Source of the DNA: Spirochaetaceae bacterium
GTDB taxonomy: Bacteria; Spirochaetota; Spirochaetia; Treponematales; Treponemataceae
Reading direction: 5' to 3'
DNA: 64,000 nt
NCBI GenBank assembly: GCA_017622135.1
Contig: JAGARR010000018.1
Span: 1 to 64,000, forward strand
Numbering within the stretch: position 1 is the stretch's first letter; each line of letters starts with the position of its first letter. Under the pieces are notes generated by a model. It ran no database searches. It saw only the letters and a list, made by a program, of their open reading frames with translations, and was not told the origin of the DNA. Made by a program: the position numbers and the translations under genes. This document shows, in pieces, positions 15,012 through 23,388 of the stretch.

Positions 15012-17777
15012 CTACCTCAAATTCCAGCCGTTCAGCTTATTGTCTATGGTGAGGGCAATGCAGTCCTCCCTGCCGTCTCCATTGGCATCCACCAGTACTG
15101 GCACGCCGCTTCCCGCCAGGGGAAAGCCCTGCAGCAGCTCAAGGTTGTCGTTGAAGCCGTAGAGCACGTTGCCGTCCACACCAGCGTAGATGTTCATGGC
15201 TCCTGTCTTGGCATCGGGAATCACCGTGATGACTCCGTTTCTGGCGGTGGAGTTGGGAATCTGCACAGAAATCCAGCTGCCGTCGGGACTGATTCTGAAC
15301 AGCTGGCCCTCGGCGGAGAGGGCGAAGAAATGCTTGCCGTTGCTGGTGAGATTGGTGAAGAACACTCCTGTCAGGGAGGTGTCTGCCACCTGCTCCAGCT
15401 TTTTCATTCCGGTGGCATCCTTTTCATTGGTGAATCGCCACAGGGAAAGCCTTCCTGCCTGGGTGATGAAGCCCAGATAGGTGTCCCGCTGGCTTTCCAT
15501 CAAGGCGGGGGAACCATAGGCAATGCCAAAGACCTGCTGACGGGCCACAAGCTGGCGGCTCTTGGTGTCCATCACCAGCAGACTGCCGGAGAAGCCCTTG
15601 TCATAGAAGGCTGCCTCCTGTCCCATGAGACTGGGGGCAGTCATGATGGAGCCTGCTAGCTCCAGCGGTACCTTCTGGAAGGTTCCGTCGTGGCCCACAA
15701 AGCAGATGCTGTCGTCATCCATGGGCTGTACCAGTCCCTGTTCAGTGGCGGCAGGCTGGGTGCCAGGATTGCTGCTGGTCAGCAGGGGAAAATTCGGCCG
15801 GTCGGTAAGACTGGCTGTCAGCAGGTAGACGGCACCTTCGGCGGTGACCGCCCAGATGGCATCCTCCTTGGAGGTTGACTTGGCGGGAGCCACCAGTATT
15901 GGCGAACGGAAGGTCTTTTCTATGGTAGTCATGCTGGAAAGGTCCAGCACCTTCAGCACCGTGCTATTCTCCACCCAGAACAGGTGGCGGGAATCCTTGC
16001 CTCCAATCTTGTGGACCTGAGCTGCCGTTCCTTCCAGCGCCATGGGAAAGCCGGGAATTGCCCGCAGCTGTCCGGAGGGGCGGGCTGCGGCAGAAAGCTG
16101 GCACACCAGCGAGCCGTTCTGGAGCTGCACATTCAGCAGTCCTGTGGAGTAGAGCTCCAGAATCTGCACCACCACATTGTCGCCTCGCAGGAAGAAGGGG
16201 GTACCCTGCTCCAGATCATAGAAGATTCCTACGGAGGTCTCCTTGTGATGGTCCTTCGCCACGGTGCTCCAGCCCTGGTTGCTGGACAGCCGCTGTCCGC
16301 TCTGCATTGAGGTGAAGATAGCAGAAAGTGTTTCCGGGGACTGGGAGAAATAGATGAAACCCTTGTGCACCATATAGTAGGGACTGGGCATGTTGATGTT
16401 CAGCATTTTCATCAGTCCCTGGATGAAAACAGGGAACTGGAGCCGAGGTAGTCGCACTCCGTTGAGGATGAGGCTGGTATCGTCCTTCAGTATAATGGAA
16501 GAAAGGAGCTGGTTAAAGATGAACTGGCGCATGTTCTCATCTTTTATTTCCAGTGCAATGGCGGGATCCTTCAGTCCCTCAACTCCCAGCAGGCCGAACT
16601 CTCCTCCAGCCCAGGAGAACAAGAGCTCCTGCAGATCCACACCGAAAAAACTGGTGCTGAGGGAGTTGGCCGTATTCCATAGATTCTCCGCATCGAGCTT
16701 TTTCGGCAGCAGGGGAAAGGCTGCCTCCTTCAGTTGGGCGAGGGAACCTAAATTCATGATGGTGTAGTACTGGGTGTTGCTGCCCAGCTGGGAAAGCAGC
16801 AGGGGAAGGCTTGAGTTCTGCTGCAGGATGGAGTGGAGTCCCGTCAGCTGTGGCTGGGTGGAAAGACTTGCCTCCAGCTCCAGGGGAATGTCCAGCTTCA
16901 GCTTCACCTCTTGGTCGGTGATGCCGAAGGAAACGAGGGCCTTTGTCTGCTGGTGGATGAGGCCGGTGAGCTGTGATAGGGATGGAGTGCCCTCAGTGGC
17001 GGACTGGGCCAAGGCCCGGGCATCGGCTATAATCTGGATGGGGTTGCCGGTCTTCCGTTCCAGGAGCTCCAGCTCCTGCGGGCTGTAGAGGGCGTCGTTG
17101 TTGCCGAGCAGAGCCTGCTGGAACAAGGCCTTGCTGGAGCTGGCGATGAGGGTGTTGGCATGGTTGGTGAAGTAGATGGTTCCGTTGGCGGTGGCCAGTT
17201 CAAAGTGATGGCCGTCACTTCCCTGTACCAGCGTGATTCCCTCCAATGGCAAAAGCTGCACCCAGAGCTTTGCCAGCCGGGTGGCGGCGGAAAAGAATCC
17301 CATGTCCACCACCGCAACAAAATGGTTGCCTCCCAGAATACTGTTCTCGCTGTCAGGGGTGGTGTGTGTGGTTCCGCTGGCGGCCGCCTGTGCTGCCAGA
17401 TAGAGTCCGACATCCACGGGGCGACTGGCTACAAGCTCCAGCAGCTTGTTGTTCCGGAGCTGGGACTGCCGCAGGGCTATGAAGACAGGTCGCAGGGAGG
17501 AGAAATCCTTGGTAGCCAGCAGAATTTCTGCCGCCTGGAGATCCAACAGGGGGTTCACGGCTTCCCACACTGAGTCGGTGTGGAGGTACACTCCGTATTG
17601 GCTGGGAATCAGGGAGAGGGAGGACTTCTTGTTCAAGCCAGAAAAGACAATCCAGGCGGCCAGTGCCAACACCAGCAGCAGCAGAATGATACCTAGGACT
17701 TTCAAAAAAATCAGGAGGGGATTCCTTCGCTTCTTCTCAGCGGGAGGCTTGGTGGTGGTAGTTTCTTCTTTGCTCAT
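15012..17777 (-). CDS. Large membrane-anchored periplasmic protein, function unknown
   Basis: The 921 residues begin with a short Lys-rich cytoplasmic tail (MSKEETTTTKPPAEKKRRN) and one transmembrane helix (about 22-45, LLLLVLALAAWIVF), so nearly all of the protein lies outside the inner membrane. The middle has no motif I recognise. The last 300 residues look like beta-propeller blades and end with a calcium-type DANGDGRED loop as in FG-GAP/VCBS repeats. ATG 17777 with GGAG 8 nt upstream is preferred to an upstream frame extending to 17831. It forms a two-gene operon with the lipoprotein 3 bp downstream, which suggests an envelope assembly or transport role. Confidence 0.75.
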   Translation of the reverse strand: MSKEETTTTKPPAEKKRRNPLLIFLKVLGIILLLLVLALAAWIVFSGLNKKSSLSLIPSQYGVYLHTDSVWEAVNPLLDLQAAEILLATKDFSSLRPVFIALRQSQLRNNKLLELVASRPVDVGLYLAAQAAASGTTHTTPDSENSILGGNHFVAVVDMGFFSAATRLAKLWVQLLPLEGITLVQGSDGHHFELATANGTIYFTNHANTLIASSSKALFQQALLGNNDALYSPQELELLERKTGNPIQIIADARALAQSATEGTPSLSQLTGLIHQQTKALVSFGITDQEVKLKLDIPLELEASLSTQPQLTGLHSILQQNSSLPLLLSQLGSNTQYYTIMNLGSLAQLKEAAFPLLPKKLDAENLWNTANSLSTSFFGVDLQELLFSWAGGEFGLLGVEGLKDPAIALEIKDENMRQFIFNQLLSSIILKDDTSLILNGVRLPRLQFPVFIQGLMKMLNINMPSPYYMVHKGFIYFSQSPETLSAIFTSMQSGQRLSSNQGWSTVAKDHHKETSVGIFYDLEQGTPFFLRGDNVVVQILELYSTGLLNVQLQNGSLVCQLSAAARPSGQLRAIPGFPMALEGTAAQVHKIGGKDSRHLFWVENSTVLKVLDLSSMTTIEKTFRSPILVAPAKSTSKEDAIWAVTAEGAVYLLTASLTDRPNFPLLTSSNPGTQPAATEQGLVQPMDDDSICFVGHDGTFQKVPLELAGSIMTAPSLMGQEAAFYDKGFSGSLLVMDTKSRQLVARQQVFGIAYGSPALMESQRDTYLGFITQAGRLSLWRFTNEKDATGMKKLEQVADTSLTGVFFTNLTSNGKHFFALSAEGQLFRISPDGSWISVQIPNSTARNGVITVIPDAKTGAMNIYAGVDGNVLYGFNDNLELLQGFPLAGSGVPVLVDANGDGREDCIALTIDNKLNGWNLR

Positions 17778-18147
17778 GGAAAGTACTCCTTCAATATAGA
17801 TAATCCCTTCCAGTATATGCGATACCCTCATCTTTTTCTAGTTGTTAAGGGCTTTAAGCCAGGGCAACTGCATTCTAAACACTTTCTGAATGTATACTAT
17901 TTAGCCCTAATTTCGAGTTTAAGAAAATGTAAAAAAGGGTGTGCGACCAGAATGTTCTACCATATTTCTGTACAGAAAAATCTCGATATTTTCGTGTCGG
18001 TGATACCAGCCGTTTTATTTTTCAAGAATTATTTTCAAAAAACTCGACTTTTAGGCTGTTAAACCTTCTTCAAAATTATAATGCGGTTGCTCTAGGGGTG
18101 ATTATGCACCTAAACAAAGCCACCCTCCTCGTGGTATAGTTGGAGCC
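17778..18147. other. AT-rich divergent intergenic region
   Basis: This 370-bp spacer separates the leftward envelope operon and the rightward modF-like gene. It is much richer in A and T than its surroundings. Apart from the -10 box at 18135 I find no strong element. Short frames within it lack ribosome binding sites and coding-like composition. Confidence 0.5.
18135..18140 (+). promoter_or_regulatory. -10 box of the modF-like gene
   Basis: TATAGT ends 7 nt before ATG 18148. The -35 region is weak (TAAACA at 18111 with an 18-nt spacer). A leaderless mRNA is likely; GGAG 3 nt from the ATG is too close to act as a Shine-Dalgarno sequence. Confidence 0.5.
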
Positions 18148-19746
18148 ATGGCAAGGAATTTTGTTTCGATTGATGGATGTGGAGTGCAATTGCGGGGCCG
18201 TCACGTTGTGAAGCCCTTTTCCTGGCATTTTCAGGAGGGGCAGGTGTGGCTGGTGACAGGGCCTAGCGGTGGGGGGAAGGAGCATTTTGTCCAGGCTCTG
18301 GCAAATTCCAAGGCATTAGGACTGTTGCCCTTGTTCGTTTCCGCTGAGGGTGGTGGCTATGACAACCAGCTGTCCAGTACCGAACTGGTGTCTTTGGAGA
18401 CGGCGGCGGCCTTGATTCAGGAGGAACGGAGCAACGACCAGGGTGACTATGTGGAGGGTGGGGTGGACATTGGCCGTACTGCCGCTCGCTTCATCTGCGA
18501 GGTGCTGGCGGAGCCTCTGGATGTGGCTGCTCTGAGCCGATTGCCGGAGGTGCAGCTTTGTGGTGTAGAATCGGTGCTGGGGCGGGGGGTAAAGTATCTT
18601 TCCACGGGTGAGATCCGCCGTGTCCTCTTGTGCCGCGCCCTCCTTTCCCGCTGTCAGCTGCTGATTCTCTCGGAACCCTTTGCCGGTCTGGATGTCGCCT
18701 CCCGCAGCCTCCTTCGGGAGTTTTTCTCCCGCCAGATGAAATCTAAAGAGGGGCCCTCCGTCATCCTTTCCATGGAGCGGTTCCAGGAGATTCCTGAGGG
18801 CATTACCCACGTGCTGGAATTCACTGCCGGAGCGGTGTCCTTCCAAGGCCACTTCCCTGACTATCAGGAGACGTTGGCTACCCGTCGCTTGCAGGCAGGG
18901 GAGGGGCAGCTGCAGACCCAGCTCCAGCAGAATGACTGCACCTTCCAAGAGCTGCATAGCCAGCAGCAGGATTGGAGCATCACACCCTCGGCACAGGATT
19001 CCTTGGCCATGGAGAAGCCGGTCACCCAGGAGGTGCTGGTGGACATGAGGGATGTGCGGGTGGCTTGGGGGGACAGGGTGGTGCTGAACAGGCTGAACTG
19101 GCAGGTCCGCTCCGGGGAACACTGGCTCATCCGCGGCCCCAACGGCTCCGGCAAGACCACCCTGCTGGAGCTCATCACCGGGGACAACATGCAGGTGTTC
19201 TGCAACGAGGTCTCCATCTTTGGCCGCCGTCGTGGCACTGGGGAGACCATCTGGGAGCTGAAGGAGAAGATGGGCATTGTCTCCTATCGGCTCCATCTGG
19301 AATATCGCATGGTGGGAGGCACCGATGTGGAGGCGGTTCTCTTGTCCGGCTTCCACGACAGCATCGGCCTCTACCAGCAGCGCTCCCAGGTGGAGCAGAT
19401 GGCGGTACAGCGCTGGCTGGAAATCGGTGGATTTCAGGGCCGTGGCGGCGAACCCTTCAGCTCCCTGTCCTATGGTGAGCAGCGGGCCATCCTGATTCTG
19501 CGGGCTACCGTCAAATGTCCGCCGCTGCTGATTCTGGACGAGCCCTGCCACGGACTGGACGAGGAGCAGCGGAATCTCGTCCTCCACCTGCTGGAAACCA
19601 TCGCCGCCACGGGAACCACCACCCTGCTCCATGTAACCCACGACCCCACTGAGGTGTTGCCCTGTGAGCGGCACATTCTGGAGCTCTATCAGCGCCAGTC
19701 GCCGGAGGATGACCACAAGGAATGCTACCGCATCATTCGAGGCTAG
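18148..19746 (+). CDS. modF: ModF-like protein with two ABC ATPase domains
   Basis: This soluble double-ABC ATPase (532 residues) aligns by eye with E. coli ModF, a protein encoded beside molybdate transport genes. Shared landmarks are YLSTGEIRR, PFAGLDVASR and LFGRRRGTGETIW. The second domain is intact: Walker A GPNGSGKTT (328-336), signature LSYGEQ and Walker B LLILDEP. The first is degenerate: its Walker A reads GPSGGGKE with Glu45 in place of Ser/Thr, and its Walker B reads ILSEP with Ser in place of Asp, so it probably binds but does not hydrolyse ATP. No permease gene is nearby, so it is not an ordinary importer component. The GH18-like gene follows after about 60 bp. Confidence 0.85.
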   Translation: MARNFVSIDGCGVQLRGRHVVKPFSWHFQEGQVWLVTGPSGGGKEHFVQALANSKALGLLPLFVSAEGGGYDNQLSSTELVSLETAAALIQEERSNDQGDYVEGGVDIGRTAARFICEVLAEPLDVAALSRLPEVQLCGVESVLGRGVKYLSTGEIRRVLLCRALLSRCQLLILSEPFAGLDVASRSLLREFFSRQMKSKEGPSVILSMERFQEIPEGITHVLEFTAGAVSFQGHFPDYQETLATRRLQAGEGQLQTQLQQNDCTFQELHSQQQDWSITPSAQDSLAMEKPVTQEVLVDMRDVRVAWGDRVVLNRLNWQVRSGEHWLIRGPNGSGKTTLLELITGDNMQVFCNEVSIFGRRRGTGETIWELKEKMGIVSYRLHLEYRMVGGTDVEAVLLSGFHDSIGLYQQRSQVEQMAVQRWLEIGGFQGRGGEPFSSLSYGEQRAILILRATVKCPPLLILDEPCHGLDEEQRNLVLHLLETIAATGTTTLLHVTHDPTEVLPCERHILELYQRQSPEDDHKECYRIIRG

Positions 19747-19808
19747 GCTGAATTCAATGACCGGCTGCAACATGACGATACATAAGAAAACACTATATGG
19801 GGAACGAA

Positions 19809-20939
19809 ATGAAAAAACAGACTCAGGTATGGAAAGAAATAGGTACGGCATTTTTGCTGCGGAGTACCATGGCCATCCTTTGCGGATTGGTGCTGGCTGT
19901 CACTGCTCAGGCGGGGTCTCGTCCGTCCAAGGACATGGAGCCGCCGGAGATTATTGAGGAGGACTTGGTGGAGTCGCCGGCCATGATTGGAAGGCACGTC
20001 ATCATCGAGGCCCCCAACGTGAATCCCCTTGCCACCAACTTCTTCGAGGTGTGGGCCTACCTCATTGCCGGCAGCGAGGAATATCTGGACAACAGCTTTC
20101 CCATCACGGACGTGGGATATTTCAGTGCGGAGTTGAACACCTACGGAGAGCTGGTTGGTGTTCCCAATCCCAAGAAATTGTCCGGCTATCCCGGCCGCAT
20201 CCATCTGGTGGTGGCCTGCAACAGCACCTCCCTCACCCATTTTGCCCTGGATCCAGAGGGCAGGGTTCGCCAGAAGCTGGTGGATGACCTGGTGAAGGCT
20301 ACGGAGAATTTTGACGGCCTCCAGATCGACTTCGAGCTGGTGCCCAAGCGTGATGTGGACACCTTCCACTCCTTCATCAAGGAGCTGCGGGAGAGGCTTC
20401 CCCACAAGCTGCTTTCCGTGGCTCTGCCCGCCCGTACCCGTACCCTGGAAAACGATGTCTATGACTATCGGCGGCTTAGTACCCTGGTGGACAAGGTTTT
20501 TGTCATGGCCTACGACGAGCATTGGGCCACCAGCAAGCCTGGACCCATCGCCTCCATCGACTGGTGCAACAACATCGCCACACATTCCCTTGAGACCATC
20601 GGCCGGGAAAAGCTGGTGATGGGACTGCCCTTCTACGGTCGCACCTGGGGTGATGCGTCATTGAACCGGGCCTTCTATTTCTCCGGCATCCAGAGGATTA
20701 TGCGGGAGAATCAGGTAGATTCCCAGGACATCCAGCGAGAGGATGAGATTCCCACCTTCACCTACCAGGTTCCCTCCGTCACAGTCACCAGCTACTACGA
20801 TGACGTGCATTCCCTTTCCGTGCGGCTGGACAATTATTTCGACAGGGGAATTAAGGCTGTGGGCTTCTGGTGCCTCGGTCAGGAGGATCCCCGAATTTGG
20901 AGCCACATCTCCATTTCCCAGCGAGAGCAGGTGGAGTAG
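19809..20939 (+). CDS. Secreted GH18-like glycoside hydrolase
   Basis: This 376-residue exported protein starts MKKQTQVWKEIGTAFLL, with a signal peptide ending around AVTAQA (about residue 36). The catalytic strand of family 18 barrels is recognisable as FDGLQIDFE. It keeps the proton-donor Glu and the Asp two residues before it, while the first Asp-pair partner is Gln. Other GH18 landmarks are VFVMAYDEHW and LVMGLPFYGRTWGD. It resembles the YaaH/spore-cortex-like group that acts on peptidoglycan or other GlcNAc polymers; the true substrate is unknown. ATG 19809 is preferred to 19797 because GGGGAA precedes it. The likely operon partner is the modF-like gene. Confidence 0.8.
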   Translation: MKKQTQVWKEIGTAFLLRSTMAILCGLVLAVTAQAGSRPSKDMEPPEIIEEDLVESPAMIGRHVIIEAPNVNPLATNFFEVWAYLIAGSEEYLDNSFPITDVGYFSAELNTYGELVGVPNPKKLSGYPGRIHLVVACNSTSLTHFALDPEGRVRQKLVDDLVKATENFDGLQIDFELVPKRDVDTFHSFIKELRERLPHKLLSVALPARTRTLENDVYDYRRLSTLVDKVFVMAYDEHWATSKPGPIASIDWCNNIATHSLETIGREKLVMGLPFYGRTWGDASLNRAFYFSGIQRIMRENQVDSQDIQREDEIPTFTYQVPSVTVTSYYDDVHSLSVRLDNYFDRGIKAVGFWCLGQEDPRIWSHISISQREQVE

Positions 20940-20972
20940 GAGGTTGGAATCTCGGCCAGGGACGGACTCTCA

Positions 20973-21230
20973 GAGCCAATCCACTACCCCCAAATTATAG
21001 CTAGACTAAACGCACCAGTGGGCGGGAATGCCAGGGGGTGCCTGCCGACGGCGTCCTCTGAACGCAGTGAAGTGTAAGCCGCCGGTGGGCTCCTGAGAAC
21101 CAATTTTCTACCCCAAAATTATAGCTAGTTTAAACGCACCAGTGGGCGGGAATGTCAGGGGGTGCCTGCCGACGGCGTCCTCTGAACGCAGTGAAGTGTA
21201 AGCCGCCGGTGGGCTCCTGGCATTCCCGCC
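20973..21230 (+). repeat. Tandem 124-bp palindromic repeat element
   Basis: Two copies (20973-21096 and 21097-21220) are almost identical over 124 bp. Copy 2 folds into one long hairpin. The outer arms GGGCGGGAATGTCAGG and CCTGGCATTCCCGCCC pair over 16 bp, and the inner arms GCCTGCCGACGGC and GCCGCCGGTGGGC pair with two G-U wobbles on the plus strand. Copy 1 lacks the right outer arm. DNA before copy 1 (about 20945-20972) looks like a shortened third copy. It ends just before the malQ promoter. Confidence 0.85.
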
Positions 21231-21233
21231 CCT

Positions 21234-21261
21234 TTGACTTTTAACCTACCTGTGCTATAAT
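21234..21261 (+). promoter_or_regulatory. Promoter of malQ
   Basis: TTGACT (21234-21239), a 16-nt spacer and consensus TATAAT (21256-21261). ATG 21269 follows after 7 nt, so the message should be leaderless. Confidence 0.75.
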
Positions 21262-21268
21262 TTCATAT

Positions 21269-23332
21269 ATGAGTACTCACGTTGAAATCCCCCGTCTAAC
21301 TGGTGTGGCCATCCCCTTGGGCGCCCTGCGGACAAAGCATAGCTGTGGCATCGGTGAATATCCCGATTTGGTGGCCTTCGCTTCCTTCTGCAAGAAGGCA
21401 GGCCTTTCCCTGATTCAGCTCCTGCCGGTGAACGACACTGGCACCGAAAGCTCTCCCTACAGCGCTCTTTCGGCCTTTGCCCTCCATCCCATGTATCTCA
21501 GCATCGAATCCCTGCCTGAGTACAAGGCCGCCTCTCCCCAGTTTAAAAAGGAGATGAAGGCCCTGCACCAGACCCACGATGGGGCTGCCCGCTTCAACTA
21601 TCGGGAGCTTCGCTACCAGAAGCTAGATTTGTTGCGGAAACTCTACAACGAGAACAAGCTTTCTGTAGCCCAGCTGTGGGCTGACGCTGGCTCCGACCTG
21701 CGGTTCTGGTTTTCCCAGAATCCCTGGGCCGTTGAGTACGCCGTGTTCATGGAGCTAAAGCAAGAATTCATGGAAGCCTCCTGGCGGCAGTGGCCCAAGA
21801 AGTTCCGCTCAATGAAGCAGGAAAAGATTCAGCAGCGGTGGGAGGACAAAGACCTTCGGGAAGCCCACCTGTTCCATCTGTGGCTCCAGTGGCGTGCCTT
21901 CGGACAGTTCCAGGAGGCTGCACAGGCGGTGGCGGCGAAGGGAATTCTTCTGAAGGGCGACATCCCCATCATGATGAACGAGGACTCCGCCGACGCTTGG
22001 GCGCACCCTGAGTTCTTTGACGACACCATGCGGGCAGGCTCTCCCCCTGACGGCTTCAATCCCACGGGCCAGAACTGGGGCTTTCCTGTGTACCGCTGGA
22101 AGAATCTGGCAAAAACCGACTACTCCTGGTGGAAGGACCGACTGGTGTGCGCCAGCCGCTTCTATCAGGCCTACCGCATCGACCACGTGCTGGGCTTCTT
22201 CCGCATCTGGGAAACCTCCAGCCACGAGAGCACCGCCATGATGGGGCATACGGAGCCAGTGGCTGCCATCACCCGCAAGGAGCTGGAGAAGGCTGGCTTT
22301 GATGCCGACCGAATCCGCTGGCTTTCCCAGCCCCACGTGCCCACCCGCGCAATCGAGGAGGTGAACAACAACGACTATCTGGGAACCCACGGCTACCTCC
22401 ATCTGCTGATGGATCGCATCGGTGAGGAGGAGCTGTGGCTGTTCAAGCCGGAGATTGCAGGAGACCGTGACATTCTGGAGCGGGAGGACATCCCGGAGCC
22501 AGTACGCTGTCGTCTGGCGGAATTCTGGCGGAACAGAACCTTGCTGCCGTTGAAGGAGGACAGCTTCGTTCCCCTGTGGACCTACAAGGACACCACTGCC
22601 TGGCAGAGCCTTTCGGAGGAGGAGCAGGACAGTCTGGACAAGCTGGTGGCCGCCAAGCAGAGGAAGCAGGAGGGTCTGTGGGAAAAGCAGGCCCGCACCC
22701 TGCTGGGAGAACTGACCTCCGCCACCGACATGATTGCCTGTGCCGAGGACTTGGGAGCCAATCCTGAGTCCGTGCCTCGTGTTTTGGACGACCTTTCCAT
22801 CCTGCGGCTCTGTGTTGTCCGCTGGTACCGCCACTGGCAGGAGGAGGGGCAGCCCTTCGTGGACTTTGCCCACTATCCTGCCAAGAGCGTGGCAACCTCC
22901 TCTGTCCACGATTCCTCCACCCTGCGGCTGTGGTGGCTTTCTGAATCCGATGCGGCGGACTTCTACCGTGACTTTCCCCCTAAGGAGGAGGAGGGGGACA
23001 TCGAGCCGGGCATCTACACGCCGGACACCGCCCGCTATCTCTTGTCCCGCATTGCAGGAGCCGCCAGCAATTTTTGCATCCATCCCATCCAGGATTTTCT
23101 GGCCTTGCGGGCAGCCTACTACAGCGGCGACCCGCAGCAGGAGCGGGTGAACATTCCCGGCAGCGTCAACGAATTCAACTGGACCTACCGCTTGCCCGTG
23201 ACGGTGGAGGAGCTTTCCCAGCACAAGGAGCTCCATAGTGCCATCAAGGAATTGGCGGGAATCCACAAGAAGGCGGCGGCAGGCTCCGCCAAGAAGGCTG
23301 GTTCCTCCAGGGGCACGTCCACGGAAGCGTGA
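21269..23332 (+). CDS. malQ: 4-alpha-glucanotransferase (amylomaltase, GH77)
   Basis: MalQ transfers alpha-1,4-glucan segments between maltodextrins in the cytoplasm. The 687 residues start with GVAIPLGALRTKHSCGIGEY, the typical N-terminal motif, followed by LIQLLPVNDTGTESSPYSALSAFA. The nucleophile region is YRIDHVLGFFRIW, where Asp follows Arg-Ile; the acid/base region AEDLGANPESV and the conserved PAKSVATSSVHDSSTLR follow. The long form has an insertion typical of plant DPE2-like and spirochaete enzymes. The C-terminus ends in an Ala/Lys/Ser-rich stretch (AAAGSAKKAGSSRG). It is first in a two-gene alpha-glucan operon with the GH13 protein 56 bp downstream. Confidence 0.93.
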   Translation: MSTHVEIPRLTGVAIPLGALRTKHSCGIGEYPDLVAFASFCKKAGLSLIQLLPVNDTGTESSPYSALSAFALHPMYLSIESLPEYKAASPQFKKEMKALHQTHDGAARFNYRELRYQKLDLLRKLYNENKLSVAQLWADAGSDLRFWFSQNPWAVEYAVFMELKQEFMEASWRQWPKKFRSMKQEKIQQRWEDKDLREAHLFHLWLQWRAFGQFQEAAQAVAAKGILLKGDIPIMMNEDSADAWAHPEFFDDTMRAGSPPDGFNPTGQNWGFPVYRWKNLAKTDYSWWKDRLVCASRFYQAYRIDHVLGFFRIWETSSHESTAMMGHTEPVAAITRKELEKAGFDADRIRWLSQPHVPTRAIEEVNNNDYLGTHGYLHLLMDRIGEEELWLFKPEIAGDRDILEREDIPEPVRCRLAEFWRNRTLLPLKEDSFVPLWTYKDTTAWQSLSEEEQDSLDKLVAAKQRKQEGLWEKQARTLLGELTSATDMIACAEDLGANPESVPRVLDDLSILRLCVVRWYRHWQEEGQPFVDFAHYPAKSVATSSVHDSSTLRLWWLSESDAADFYRDFPPKEEEGDIEPGIYTPDTARYLLSRIAGAASNFCIHPIQDFLALRAAYYSGDPQQERVNIPGSVNEFNWTYRLPVTVEELSQHKELHSAIKELAGIHKKAAAGSAKKAGSSRGTSTEA

Positions 23333-23388
23333 CTCTGGAGGGGTGAGATAGGGTTGCAATCGAAGAAACCGAATGAAGGGGTATTGAT

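Noticed and set aside
18316..19851. A 511-codon minus-strand frame opposite the modF-like gene
   Set aside because: It is a shadow of the ModF homologue; low-complexity His/Leu/Gln composition is typical of antisense frames.
20973..21220. A CRISPR array
   Set aside because: The repeat unit is 124 bp, with only two copies and no spacers; it is a palindromic tandem element.
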